From an uncultured Bacteroidota bacterium (GTDB lineage: Bacteria > Bacteroidota > Bacteroidia > Chitinophagales > Chitinophagaceae), in NCBI GenBank assembly GCA_903933995.1, contig CAIZMD010000020.1:1-6798 (forward strand): a stretch of 6,798 nucleotides of DNA. The letters are read 5' to 3'. A program made the translations under genes and the position numbers. A model generated the notes under the pieces. It saw nothing but the letters and a program-made list of their open reading frames with translations. It ran no database searches and was not told the origin of the DNA. Below, in pieces: positions 1 through 6,717 of the stretch. Numbering within the stretch: the stretch's first letter is position 1; each line of letters begins with the position of its first letter.

Positions 1-1
1 A

Positions 2-46
2 ATCAGGGAAATTTTAGACAATTTTGAACGTAACCACTTGAAGTAA
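2..46 (+). CDS. possible 3' end of an unidentified upstream gene (partial)
   Basis: Read from base 2, the left edge of the window stays open for 14 codons (IREILDNFERNHLK) and then meets TAA at 44-46. The mix of charged and hydrophobic residues looks like a natural helical C-terminus. The other two plus frames stop after 8 and 4 codons, and no minus frame gives a convincing gene start here. A small stem-loop with a T-run follows directly after the stop, which fits a gene end. The fragment is too short to name a family. It could also be non-coding sequence that happens to be open. Confidence 0.35.
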   Translation: MREILDNFERNHLK

Positions 47-48
47 TT

Positions 49-67
49 AACCTAATACCTAGGTTTT
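49..67 (+). terminator. weak stem-loop with T-run, possible terminator of the upstream gene
   Basis: AACCTA (49-54) and TAGGTT (60-65) are perfect inverted repeats separated by a 5-nt loop, and the 3' arm runs into TTTT (64-67). The element begins 2 nt after the TAA at 44-46. The stem has only 6 pairs, two of them G-C, so it is weak for an intrinsic terminator and may be chance. Confidence 0.25.
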
Positions 68-179
68 GCCAGTAACTCTATGAATAATAAATAAATTAAT
101 TATAATTTATATTTCAATAGTTTTTCCGTATTCGAAAACCCTAGAAGCCTTGAAAAATGGGGGTACGGGAATCTTGTGT

Positions 180-187
180 TAATTTTG
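180..187 (+). promoter_or_regulatory. candidate -7 promoter element for mnmA (TAATTTTG)
   Basis: TAATTTTG is an exact match to the Bacteroidota -7 consensus TAnnTTTG and lies 34 bp before the mnmA ATG, giving a short leader of roughly 25-30 nt. No good -33 TTG lies at the usual 17-23 bp spacing; the nearest upstream ones are at 174-176 (too close) and 150-152 (27 bp away). The rest of 47-221 is AT-rich, and I see no tRNA, small ORF or riboswitch fold in it. Confidence 0.45.
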
Positions 188-221
188 CCAACTTGCTCAC
201 ATAGAAGTAAGTAATTAAAAC

Positions 222-1331
222 ATGAGTAAAAAAGGAAAAGTGTTGGTGGCCATGAGTGGCGGTATTGATAGTACCGTAGCAGCTTTGATGCTGCACCATG
301 AAGGCTATGAAGTAGTGGGAATTACCATGAAAACCTGGGACTATGCCAGCAGTGGAACTAGTACCAAAGAGACCGGATGTTGCAATATTGACTCTTTTAA
401 TGACGCTAGGCAGGCAGCCGTGCACCATGGATTTCCCCATTTTATCTTAGATATTAGGGAGGAGTTTGGTGATTTTGTGATTGAGAATTTTGTGGAAGAA
501 TATATTGCGGGGAGAACACCTAATCCTTGTGTGATGTGTAACACGCATATCAAATGGAGGGCCTTACTCAAAAGGGCCAATGCCATGGATTGTGAATTTA
601 TTGCAACAGGACACTATGCCAAGATTCGCCAACATACTAATGACCGATTTGTGATTAGCAAAGGTTTGGATGAAACCAAGGACCAGAGTTATGTGCTTTG
701 GGGTTTACAACAAGATTTGTTAAGCCGGACCATGTTGCCTTTAGGAGGTTTTCACAAATCAGAAATTCGCCAAATGGCCATTGATTTGGGCTACCCAGAA
801 CTTGCTAAAAAAAGCGAGAGTTATGAAATTTGTTTTGTTCCAGATAATGATTATCGTGGATTTCTAAAACGCAATGTTGAAGGACTAGAAGAGCGCGTAA
901 ACGGAGGTTGGTTTGTAGATAAAACAGGTAAAAAATTAGGTCAACACAAGGGCTATCCTTTTTATACCATTGGTCAAAGAAAAGGTTTGGATATTGCCAT
1001 GGGTAGACCCATCTATGTTACTGCCATTGACCCAGATACTAATACTGTTGTATTGGGTGATGAAGTAGACCTAGAACAAAATGACCTAAAGGTTGGTAAA
1101 ATGAATTGGGGTAAGTACCATGGAATTACAGATGGGATGGAAGCCATTGCTAAAATTCGTTATAAAGACAAGGGTGCATTAAGTAATTTATACAATGAAC
1201 CCGATGGCATTAGGGCTAGATTTTATGATAATGTAAAAGGGATTGCCCCCGGTCAGAGCGCTGTCTTTTATGAAGGGGATGATGTGATTGGAGGAGGAAT
1301 TATCCAGCGCGGAGAACTAGTGCTTTCATAA
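222..1331 (+). CDS. mnmA: tRNA-specific 2-thiouridylase MnmA
   Basis: MnmA activates U34 of tRNA-Lys, -Glu and -Gln by adenylation and replaces the C2 oxygen with sulfur, giving the s2U wobble base; it acts in the cytoplasm. The 369-residue protein is full length for the family. Visible motifs are the N-terminal PP-loop SGGIDS (residues 12-17), MKTWD (36-40), the catalytic NPCVMCN (101-107, Cys103), TGHYA (129-133), KDQSYVLW (153-160), the second catalytic cysteine in YEICFVPD (201-208, Cys204) and YTIGQRKGL (248-256). The C-terminal beta-barrel ends in GGGIIQRGE. The stretch around residues 41-54 (YASSGTSTKETGCC) looks like the version of this loop found in Bacteroidota. The start is the ATG at 222, which places the PP-loop at its usual distance from the N-terminus; upstream is only a weak, purine-rich AAGTAAG. 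The gene stands alone on its strand and converges on the methyltransferase gene. The sulfur-relay partners are not in the window. Confidence 0.97.
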   Translation: MSKKGKVLVAMSGGIDSTVAALMLHHEGYEVVGITMKTWDYASSGTSTKETGCCNIDSFNDARQAAVHHGFPHFILDIREEFGDFVIENFVEEYIAGRTPNPCVMCNTHIKWRALLKRANAMDCEFIATGHYAKIRQHTNDRFVISKGLDETKDQSYVLWGLQQDLLSRTMLPLGGFHKSEIRQMAIDLGYPELAKKSESYEICFVPDNDYRGFLKRNVEGLEERVNGGWFVDKTGKKLGQHKGYPFYTIGQRKGLDIAMGRPIYVTAIDPDTNTVVLGDEVDLEQNDLKVGKMNWGKYHGITDGMEAIAKIRYKDKGALSNLYNEPDGIRARFYDNVKGIAPGQSAVFYEGDDVIGGGIIQRGELVLS

Positions 1332-1340
1332 TCTATAGCA

Positions 1341-2525
1341 TCATGCATTTTTTCTGATTAAAGCAGCATACATAGTATCTGCCTTTATACCATATCCTTT
1401 CAAATATTGGGCATCTATCAATTTTAATTGAGCCTCCTCTTCTAGAATAAAATCAAGATTAGATTCATTTTCCGCTTGGAACACAGAGCAGGTACTAAAC
1501 AACAAATATCCGCCTGGTGCCAATAAAGGAATGACATTTTTTAGAATGGCTTTTTGCAACAAAGTAAATGTTGCAATACTGCTTTCTTTGAAAAAATACA
1601 ATTGCTCGGGAGTCCTACCCCAGGTGCCGCTTCCAGTGCATGGGACATCACAAAAAATGACATCGAAATTCTTTTGTGGCAGACTGGGCTTTTCAACTGA
1701 GAGGTCTGTAACCATGGGATGAAAATGAGTTATTCCAGCCCTTTGAAAACGGTGTGACAAATTGTGCAAGATACTGGCCCTAATATCAGAAACAGTTATC
1801 TCCAGATTGCCTAAAACATCTTGGGTTAAAATGGTTTTGCCCCCACTAGCAGCACAGCAATCCCAAAATGCGATTCGTGATTTTTTTTCTATTCGAATTT
1901 GTTTTAATAGCTGCGCGATGCTTTGAGAGCTAGCATCCTGCACCACTAATTCCTGATCCATGGCAACAATGCCTTCCAATTTACTTGTACTAGGCAGGGC
2001 CAAACAATGTTCTTGCAACTGCAAGAAAGGAATCTGTTGATCAGCAATTTTCTGTATCACGTTTTTGTGATGCCCAGGTCTAATCCGGACAAACAAATCA
2101 GGTTGCACAAATGCCGATTTTAAAAATCCAGATTGATCAACTTCTTGACCCATTTGACCAAGCCATGGAAACACCTGCTCTAATTGAAAATCTGGAAAAG
2201 CCGTTTTTACAAAAGCTATTCTTTGATCAAAATCTTCTACCCATGCCTCAATCCAACTATGCTCAAACAAAATGGCCCATGATCCAGGCACATTGCTTTG
2301 CAAAAAAATGGACACCCTGATTCTTTGATCAGGAGGATGGTTTTTCAATGCATGCCCTAAACGGAAAAAAGCATAACAACAATGCGTAATATTTTTCCGG
2401 TCTTTGGATCCGTATTTTTTATTAGCAGCAAAATGATTTTTCAAATATGCCGCAAGTGGAACCACACCATCATATGCATCAATGATCCCGATAGCCGTTT
2501 GAAGGTGTTGGTTCAGATAAGACAT
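1341..2525 (-). CDS. RsmB/NOP (Fmu/Sun) family SAM-dependent RNA cytosine-5 methyltransferase
   Basis: A 394-residue class I methyltransferase of the NOL1/NOP2/Sun family, which makes m5C in RNA; E. coli RsmB modifies C967 of 16S rRNA. The N-terminal ~130 residues are helical, and KDRKNITHCCYAFFRLG (41-57) aligns with the NusB-like domain of RsmB (RDRALLQALCYGVLR). The catalytic domain follows: VVQDASSQ (194-201), SAM motif I DCCAASGGKT (222-231), acidic SDIR (246-249), motif IV DVPCTGSGTWGR (293-304, Cys296) and motif VI STCSVFQAENE (344-354, Cys346). Both family cysteines are present: the nucleophile in the TC motif and the release cysteine in the PC motif. Motif I has Ser227 where CAAPGGKT is usual. 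There is no C-terminal PUA-type extension as in RsmF. The ATG lies 8 nt after the odhB stop, so it is probably the last gene of that operon. The family call is firm; C967 specificity is inference, so I give no symbol. Confidence 0.92.
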   Translation of the reverse strand: MSYLNQHLQTAIGIIDAYDGVVPLAAYLKNHFAANKKYGSKDRKNITHCCYAFFRLGHALKNHPPDQRIRVSIFLQSNVPGSWAILFEHSWIEAWVEDFDQRIAFVKTAFPDFQLEQVFPWLGQMGQEVDQSGFLKSAFVQPDLFVRIRPGHHKNVIQKIADQQIPFLQLQEHCLALPSTSKLEGIVAMDQELVVQDASSQSIAQLLKQIRIEKKSRIAFWDCCAASGGKTILTQDVLGNLEITVSDIRASILHNLSHRFQRAGITHFHPMVTDLSVEKPSLPQKNFDVIFCDVPCTGSGTWGRTPEQLYFFKESSIATFTLLQKAILKNVIPLLAPGGYLLFSTCSVFQAENESNLDFILEEEAQLKLIDAQYLKGYGIKADTMYAALIRKNA

Positions 2526-2533
2526 AGATGGAT

Positions 2534-3763
2534 TTATAATTCCAATAAGGTTTTCACAGGATCCTTACCCATCAAGAGTAATTCTGGTTGTTCCAATAAT
2601 TCCTTTACCCTTACTAAGAAACTAACAGATTCTCTTCCATCAATAATTCTATGGTCATAGCTAAGAGCCAAATACATCATAGGTCTAATCTGTACTTGAC
2701 CATTCACCGCCATGGGTCTTTCTTGAATCTTGTGCATACCCAAGATGGCACTTTGAGGAATATTGATAATGGGCGTGCTCATCAAAGAACCGAATACACC
2801 GCCATTGGTAATAGTAAAAGTACCGCCTTGCAAATCTTCAGCAGTAAGCTTGCTATCCCTTGCTTTCCCTGCCAACACAATCACTTCTTTTTCAATTTCA
2901 GCCATGCTCAAACTCTCAACATTACGGATAACGGGAACAGTTAGTCCCCTTGGGGTACTTACGGCAATGCTAATATCGGCATAATCATGGTATAAGATTT
3001 GATCCCCGTCAATATAGGCATTCACAGATGGCCATTCGCCTAGGGCAATGGCACATGCTTTGGCAAAAAAGCTCATGAACCCAAGATTCACACCATGGCT
3101 TTCTTTAAACTTGTCTTTGAACTGTTTGCGGATCTCCATGATTCTACCCATATCCACTTCATTAAAAGTGGTAAGCATAGCCGTAGTATTCTTAGACTCT
3201 ACCAACCTTCTACTGATGGTTTTGCGCAGGCTGCTCATTTTCTCTTGACGGGTATTCCTACTATACAATTCAACACCCGCAAAAGCTTTTTTACCTGGAT
3301 GGCTTAAAGCTTCTAACACGTCTTGTTTCATGATCTTACCACCAACGCCAGATGCTTGTATATTGGATGGGTCAACTTTTTTATCCGCAATGATAGCAGA
3401 AGCTACTGGCGTAGCTTTAATATCATTAGCAACCGCTATTACAGGCGCTTGACTGGCTGATGTAGCTTTGCTGGCAGCAGGAGCCGCTACAGGAGCAGCA
3501 GCTTCAACAACAGGTGTTTCTGGCTTAACTGCCGTCTCGTCAATTTTAGCCATCACATCACCAATAAGCAAAGTATCGCCTTCTGCCGCTAATTGTTGAA
3601 GTGTTCCAGCTTTTTCAGCGTTTACTTCAAATGTGGCTTTTTCACTTTCCAATTCTGCTATCACTTCATCTCTCTCAACATAGGCACCTTCTTTCTTAGT
3701 CCATTTTAACAAAGTGACTTCGCTAATGGATTCGCCAATGCTGGGAACTTTTATTTCAATCAT
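2534..3763 (-). CDS. odhB: 2-oxoglutarate dehydrogenase E2, dihydrolipoyllysine-residue succinyltransferase
   Basis: E2 core subunit (also called SucB) of the 2-oxoglutarate dehydrogenase complex. It takes the succinyl group from E1 on a lipoyl arm and passes it to CoA. The 409 residues show the standard order: an N-terminal lipoyl domain (1-76) with the lipoylated lysine Lys42 in ESEKATFEV; an Ala/Pro-rich flexible linker (about 78-118); a peripheral subunit-binding domain (about 118-153, with ASGVGGKIMKQDVLEAL); and the catalytic acyltransferase domain (about 170-409). The active site is SYDHRIIDGRE, with His371 and Asp375. Only one lipoyl domain is present, as expected for E2o and unlike many pyruvate dehydrogenase E2s; the adjacent E1o gene settles the substrate. 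The ATG is 23 nt downstream of the odhA stop, behind a loosely purine-rich AAGAAAAGAT. The gene probably shares one transcript with odhA and the methyltransferase gene. Confidence 0.97.
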   Translation of the reverse strand: MIEIKVPSIGESISEVTLLKWTKKEGAYVERDEVIAELESEKATFEVNAEKAGTLQQLAAEGDTLLIGDVMAKIDETAVKPETPVVEAAAPVAAPAASKATSASQAPVIAVANDIKATPVASAIIADKKVDPSNIQASGVGGKIMKQDVLEALSHPGKKAFAGVELYSRNTRQEKMSSLRKTISRRLVESKNTTAMLTTFNEVDMGRIMEIRKQFKDKFKESHGVNLGFMSFFAKACAIALGEWPSVNAYIDGDQILYHDYADISIAVSTPRGLTVPVIRNVESLSMAEIEKEVIVLAGKARDSKLTAEDLQGGTFTITNGGVFGSLMSTPIINIPQSAILGMHKIQERPMAVNGQVQIRPMMYLALSYDHRIIDGRESVSFLVRVKELLEQPELLLMGKDPVKTLLEL

Positions 3764-3786
3764 GGGTATTTATCTTTTCTTGAATA

Positions 3787-6516
3787 TTAAATAGTAAAAG
3801 CTGTTTCAATAATTTCTGCCTGTTCTTTGGCGTGTACTTTTGCATAGCCAGTGGCTGTAGCAGCACTTGCATTTCTTCCAATCACCCCGTAATTAATGGT
3901 TTTCAGATTCATTTGTAAGAAAGAAGCTGCACCCATGTTTAAAGGCTCTTCTTGTACCCAGAACCAAGTAGCCTTACTATACTTTTGATATAGTTCTTCT
4001 AATTGTTGGTAGGGTAAAGGATAAATCTGCTCTAGTCTAACAATAGATATATCTTGTCTATTTTCCTTAGCCTGTTTTTCGGCCAATTCAAAATAGAGTT
4101 TACCAGTACAGAACAATACTTTTTTAACTGCTTCTGCCGATTGAACAAATGCATCGTCTATTAATTCTTTGAATCCGCCATTTGTAAAATCTGAAACAGG
4201 ACTATAACTTCCGGTATAACGGAGATTGGCTTTGGGTGAGAAATTAATCAATGGTTTGCGGAATGGCCAAGCCAATTGCCTGCGCAATGCATGGAACAAA
4301 TTGGCCGATGTAGTAATATTGGTAATCACCATGTTTAACTCTGCACACATTTGCAAATAGCGCTCCATACGGGCACTGCTATGTTCTGGACCCTGACCTT
4401 CATAGCCATGAGGTAATAACATGACCAAGCCATTCATCCTTTGCCATTTTTGCTCCCCTGCAGCTAAGAATTGATCTATCATGGTTTGAGCTCCATTGGA
4501 GAAATCTCCAAATTGTGCTTCCCATAATACCAATGCATCTGGATTGGCTAAGGCATAGCCATATTCAAATCCAAGTACACCGTATTCGCTTAATAAGGAA
4601 TTATAAATTCGGAACTTTTGTTGGTCTTCTTGAAAATGATTCAATCGGTTGTACCCCTTATTGGTTTCTTCATCCCTAATCACTGCGTGACGGTGAGAGA
4701 AGGTTCCTCTTTGCACATCTTGGCCGCTCATACGCACCAATTTATGGTTGACAAGCAAAGAACCATAAGCTAGCAATTCACCAGTAGCCCAATCAATTTT
4801 ATTTTCTGTTTCTAAGAGCTTGACTTTTTCTTGAAGTAGCTTCTCTACTTTTTTCAAAGGTTTGAAATTAGCAGGCCATTGCATCAATGCTTGAAACATC
4901 TTCTGCATTGCTTCTTCTGAAATAGATGTATCAGGAGAATGAATAAAATCGGCGTCCTTGGCCTTTCTCAAACTTTTCCAAACCAATTCTGGAGGTTGGT
5001 ATTTATAAGGCAAAGGATTTTGCTTAATCTCATCCAAACGCTCTTGTAAATCAGCCCAGAATTTCTTTTCCATTTCTTTGGCTAATTCCCTTGCATCCGG
5101 CTCCCCATTTTCAATTAAGTGTTGGGTATAGATTTCCCTTGGATTCTGGTGTTTGTCAATTAGTGCATACAACTGCGGTTGAGTGTACTTGGGGTCATCT
5201 CCTTCATTGTGTCCGTGTTTTCTATAACATACCATGTCAAGAAATATATCGCTATTAAATTCTTGACGGTACCTAGTGGCTATTTCTGCACATTTAACAA
5301 CAGCTTCTGCATCATCTCCATTCACGTGCAAAACAGGTGCTTGAACCATGGCTGCTACTGAAGTACAATAATCCGCACTTCTTGCATCGTCAAAATCAGT
5401 AGTAAATCCAATCTGGTTATTGATGACAAAATGAATGGTACCTCCCGTATAATAACCACGGAGATTACTCATTTGCAATACTTCATAGACTACGCCTTGT
5501 CCAGCTACGGAAGCATCTCCATGTATTAAGATGGGGAGGATTTTATCAAAATCGCTTTCATATAAAACATCGGCCTTGGCCCTAGCAAAACCCACCACCA
5601 CGGGATCTACTGCTTCTAAATGCGATGGGTTGGGCATGAGTTTTAAATGGATTTCTTTATTGTCTAAAGTCTGCACTTCACTTCCATAACCCATATGGTA
5701 CTTAACGTCTCCGCTTCCCATGGTCTGGTCAATGGTGGCGGTTCCTTCAAACTCACTAAAGATTTGCTCATAAGTTTTACCCATAATATTGGCCAACACA
5801 TTGAGCCTTCCCCTATGCGCCATACCAATAACAACTTCTTGAACTTGGTGATTGGCAGCGGTATTGATGATGGCATCTAAAGCAGCAATGGTAGTTTCAC
5901 CACCTTCTAGTGAAAACCTTTTCTGCCCAATATATTTGGTATGCAAAAATTTCTCAAACATGACACCCTGGTTCAACTTTTCCAAGATGCGCTTCTTTTT
6001 TTCAATGGCAACCGGTTGAGCAAATTTTTGCTCCATTTCTGCTGTTAACCAGTCAATCTTTTTTTGATCACTGATATATTTAAATTCTATTCCTACGTGG
6101 TTGGCATAGCAATTTTGAAGATGTGCCAGAATTTTTCTTAAGGAAACAGCCCCCAAGCCAATTAAATTTCCGGCTTGGTAAACATTGTCTAAATCGGCTT
6201 CTGTAAGGCCAAAGAAGGCAAGGTCTAGGTTAGCTCCTCTATCTTTTCTGGTACGGATGGGGTTGGTTATAGCCAATAAATGGCCTTTGTTGCGATAACC
6301 TAAAATAAGGCGGTATACCTTAATCTCTTTCATCCAATCTATTGAACCAGATTGATTATCAGATACTTGTGCTGAGCCATGGGCAATAGCAAAATCAAAA
6401 CCTTCAAAGAATTTTTTCAAATCCGGATCAATGGATTGGGGATCTTTTACAAAGTCTTGGTACAGGCTTTCAATAAAGGCCGGATGAGAATTGGTAATAA
6501 ACGAAAAGTCCTTCAT
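3787..6516 (-). CDS. sucA: 2-oxoglutarate dehydrogenase E1 component
   Basis: Thiamine-diphosphate E1 subunit (OdhA/SucA): it decarboxylates 2-oxoglutarate and reductively succinylates the E2 lipoyl group in the TCA cycle. From the ATG at 6516 the protein has 909 residues, close to E. coli SucA (933). The N-terminal segment (FIESLYQDFVKDP, about 14-26) is the E1o N-terminal region that contacts the rest of the complex. Next come GMAHRGRLN (231-239, His234), SGDVKYHMG (268-276, His274), NPSHLEAVDP (296-305), IHGDAS (331-336, Asp334), NNQIGFTT (366-373, Asn367), VNGDDAEAV (398-406) and CYRKHGHNEGDDP (430-442). The C-terminal transketolase-like half has QRGTFSHRHA (602-611) and GYEGQGPEHSSARMER (704-719). 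It is not fused to an E2 domain as in actinobacterial Kgd. An in-frame TTG at 6531 would add five residues (MFYIS), but the ATG gives the expected MKDFSFI N-terminus. It is the first gene of the minus-strand cluster. Confidence 0.97.
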   Translation of the reverse strand: MKDFSFITNSHPAFIESLYQDFVKDPQSIDPDLKKFFEGFDFAIAHGSAQVSDNQSGSIDWMKEIKVYRLILGYRNKGHLLAITNPIRTRKDRGANLDLAFFGLTEADLDNVYQAGNLIGLGAVSLRKILAHLQNCYANHVGIEFKYISDQKKIDWLTAEMEQKFAQPVAIEKKKRILEKLNQGVMFEKFLHTKYIGQKRFSLEGGETTIAALDAIINTAANHQVQEVVIGMAHRGRLNVLANIMGKTYEQIFSEFEGTATIDQTMGSGDVKYHMGYGSEVQTLDNKEIHLKLMPNPSHLEAVDPVVVGFARAKADVLYESDFDKILPILIHGDASVAGQGVVYEVLQMSNLRGYYTGGTIHFVINNQIGFTTDFDDARSADYCTSVAAMVQAPVLHVNGDDAEAVVKCAEIATRYRQEFNSDIFLDMVCYRKHGHNEGDDPKYTQPQLYALIDKHQNPREIYTQHLIENGEPDARELAKEMEKKFWADLQERLDEIKQNPLPYKYQPPELVWKSLRKAKDADFIHSPDTSISEEAMQKMFQALMQWPANFKPLKKVEKLLQEKVKLLETENKIDWATGELLAYGSLLVNHKLVRMSGQDVQRGTFSHRHAVIRDEETNKGYNRLNHFQEDQQKFRIYNSLLSEYGVLGFEYGYALANPDALVLWEAQFGDFSNGAQTMIDQFLAAGEQKWQRMNGLVMLLPHGYEGQGPEHSSARMERYLQMCAELNMVITNITTSANLFHALRRQLAWPFRKPLINFSPKANLRYTGSYSPVSDFTNGGFKELIDDAFVQSAEAVKKVLFCTGKLYFELAEKQAKENRQDISIVRLEQIYPLPYQQLEELYQKYSKATWFWVQEEPLNMGAASFLQMNLKTINYGVIGRNASAATATGYAKVHAKEQAEIIETAFTI

Positions 6517-6580
6517 GGATATGTAAAACAACTTTAGTGGGGAATGGTTGGCAAATATCGGTCATAGATTCAAGAAAAAA

Positions 6581-6658
6581 AGCCAAACTTTGCAAGGGAA
6601 CAAAGACGGCAATCATCTAAAAACATCAAAAAAATGGGGTTTCCCTTATTTTTTGGCT
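6581..6658. repeat. nested two-part inverted repeat between odhA and rpsT
   Basis: Two pairs of 7-bp perfect inverted repeats are nested in the same order: AGCCAAA (6581-6587) with TTTGGCT (6652-6658), and inside it AAGGGAA (6594-6600) with TTCCCTT (6641-6647). They are separated by a small asymmetric internal loop (6 and 4 nt) and a 40-nt apical segment. The outer left arm overlaps the candidate odhA -7 element, so the element could be an operator or a leader structure. A single 7-bp pair is expected by chance in a region this size; two nested pairs are less so. The function is unknown. Confidence 0.35.
6584..6612 (-). promoter_or_regulatory. candidate promoter of the odhA-odhB-methyltransferase operon
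   Basis: On the minus strand, TTG (6612-6610) is followed after 18 bp by AAAGTTTG (6591-6584), a 7-of-8 compatible match to the -33 TTG / -7 TAnnTTTG pattern of Bacteroidota. This would give a leader of about 60 nt before the ATG at 6516. A rival -7, GATATTTG (6559-6552), has one mismatch too, but its nearest suitable TTTG is 24 bp upstream, slightly too far. I cannot choose firmly between them. Confidence 0.3.
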
Positions 6659-6688
6659 ATTTAATTTTAAATTCCCGATGAAAGCCCT

Positions 6689-6696
6689 TACCTTTG
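6689..6696 (+). promoter_or_regulatory. candidate -7 promoter element for rpsT (TACCTTTG)
   Basis: TACCTTTG is an exact TAnnTTTG match, 21 bp before the rpsT ATG. A start point about 6-8 bp downstream would give a very short leader of roughly 15 nt, rich in A (GAAAAAAATAGAAC) and with no Shine-Dalgarno sequence. The -33 position holds only a T-run (TTTT at 6665-6668) without a TTG. Confidence 0.45.
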
Positions 6697-6717
6697 CCGT
6701 CCTGAAAAAAATAGAAC

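Noticed and set aside
91..110. AT-only inverted repeat ATAAATT / AATTTAT
   Set aside because: Seven A-T pairs in a very AT-rich stretch; expected by chance and energetically weak.
47..221. tRNA, small RNA or riboswitch upstream of mnmA
   Set aside because: No cloverleaf, no conserved T-loop (GGTTCGAATC-like) sequence and no recognisable aptamer core; the region reads as AT-rich promoter DNA.
141..440. Minus-strand 99-codon open frame overlapping the start of mnmA
   Set aside because: It lies mostly antisense to the strongly conserved MnmA N-terminus, has no family-like motif, and its composition is what antisense reading of that gene gives.
1363..1382. Stem-loop GCAG-C-ATA / TATCTGC as a terminator for mnmA
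   Set aside because: Seven pairs with a bulge, followed by CTTTAT rather than a T-run, and it sits inside the conserved C-terminal coding part of the methyltransferase gene. Too weak to annotate.
5664..5876. Minus-strand 70-codon frame inside odhA, and several plus-strand frames of 60-97 codons between 1531 and 5880
   Set aside because: All lie wholly or almost wholly within confirmed genes in other frames or on the opposite strand, and none has recognisable motifs.
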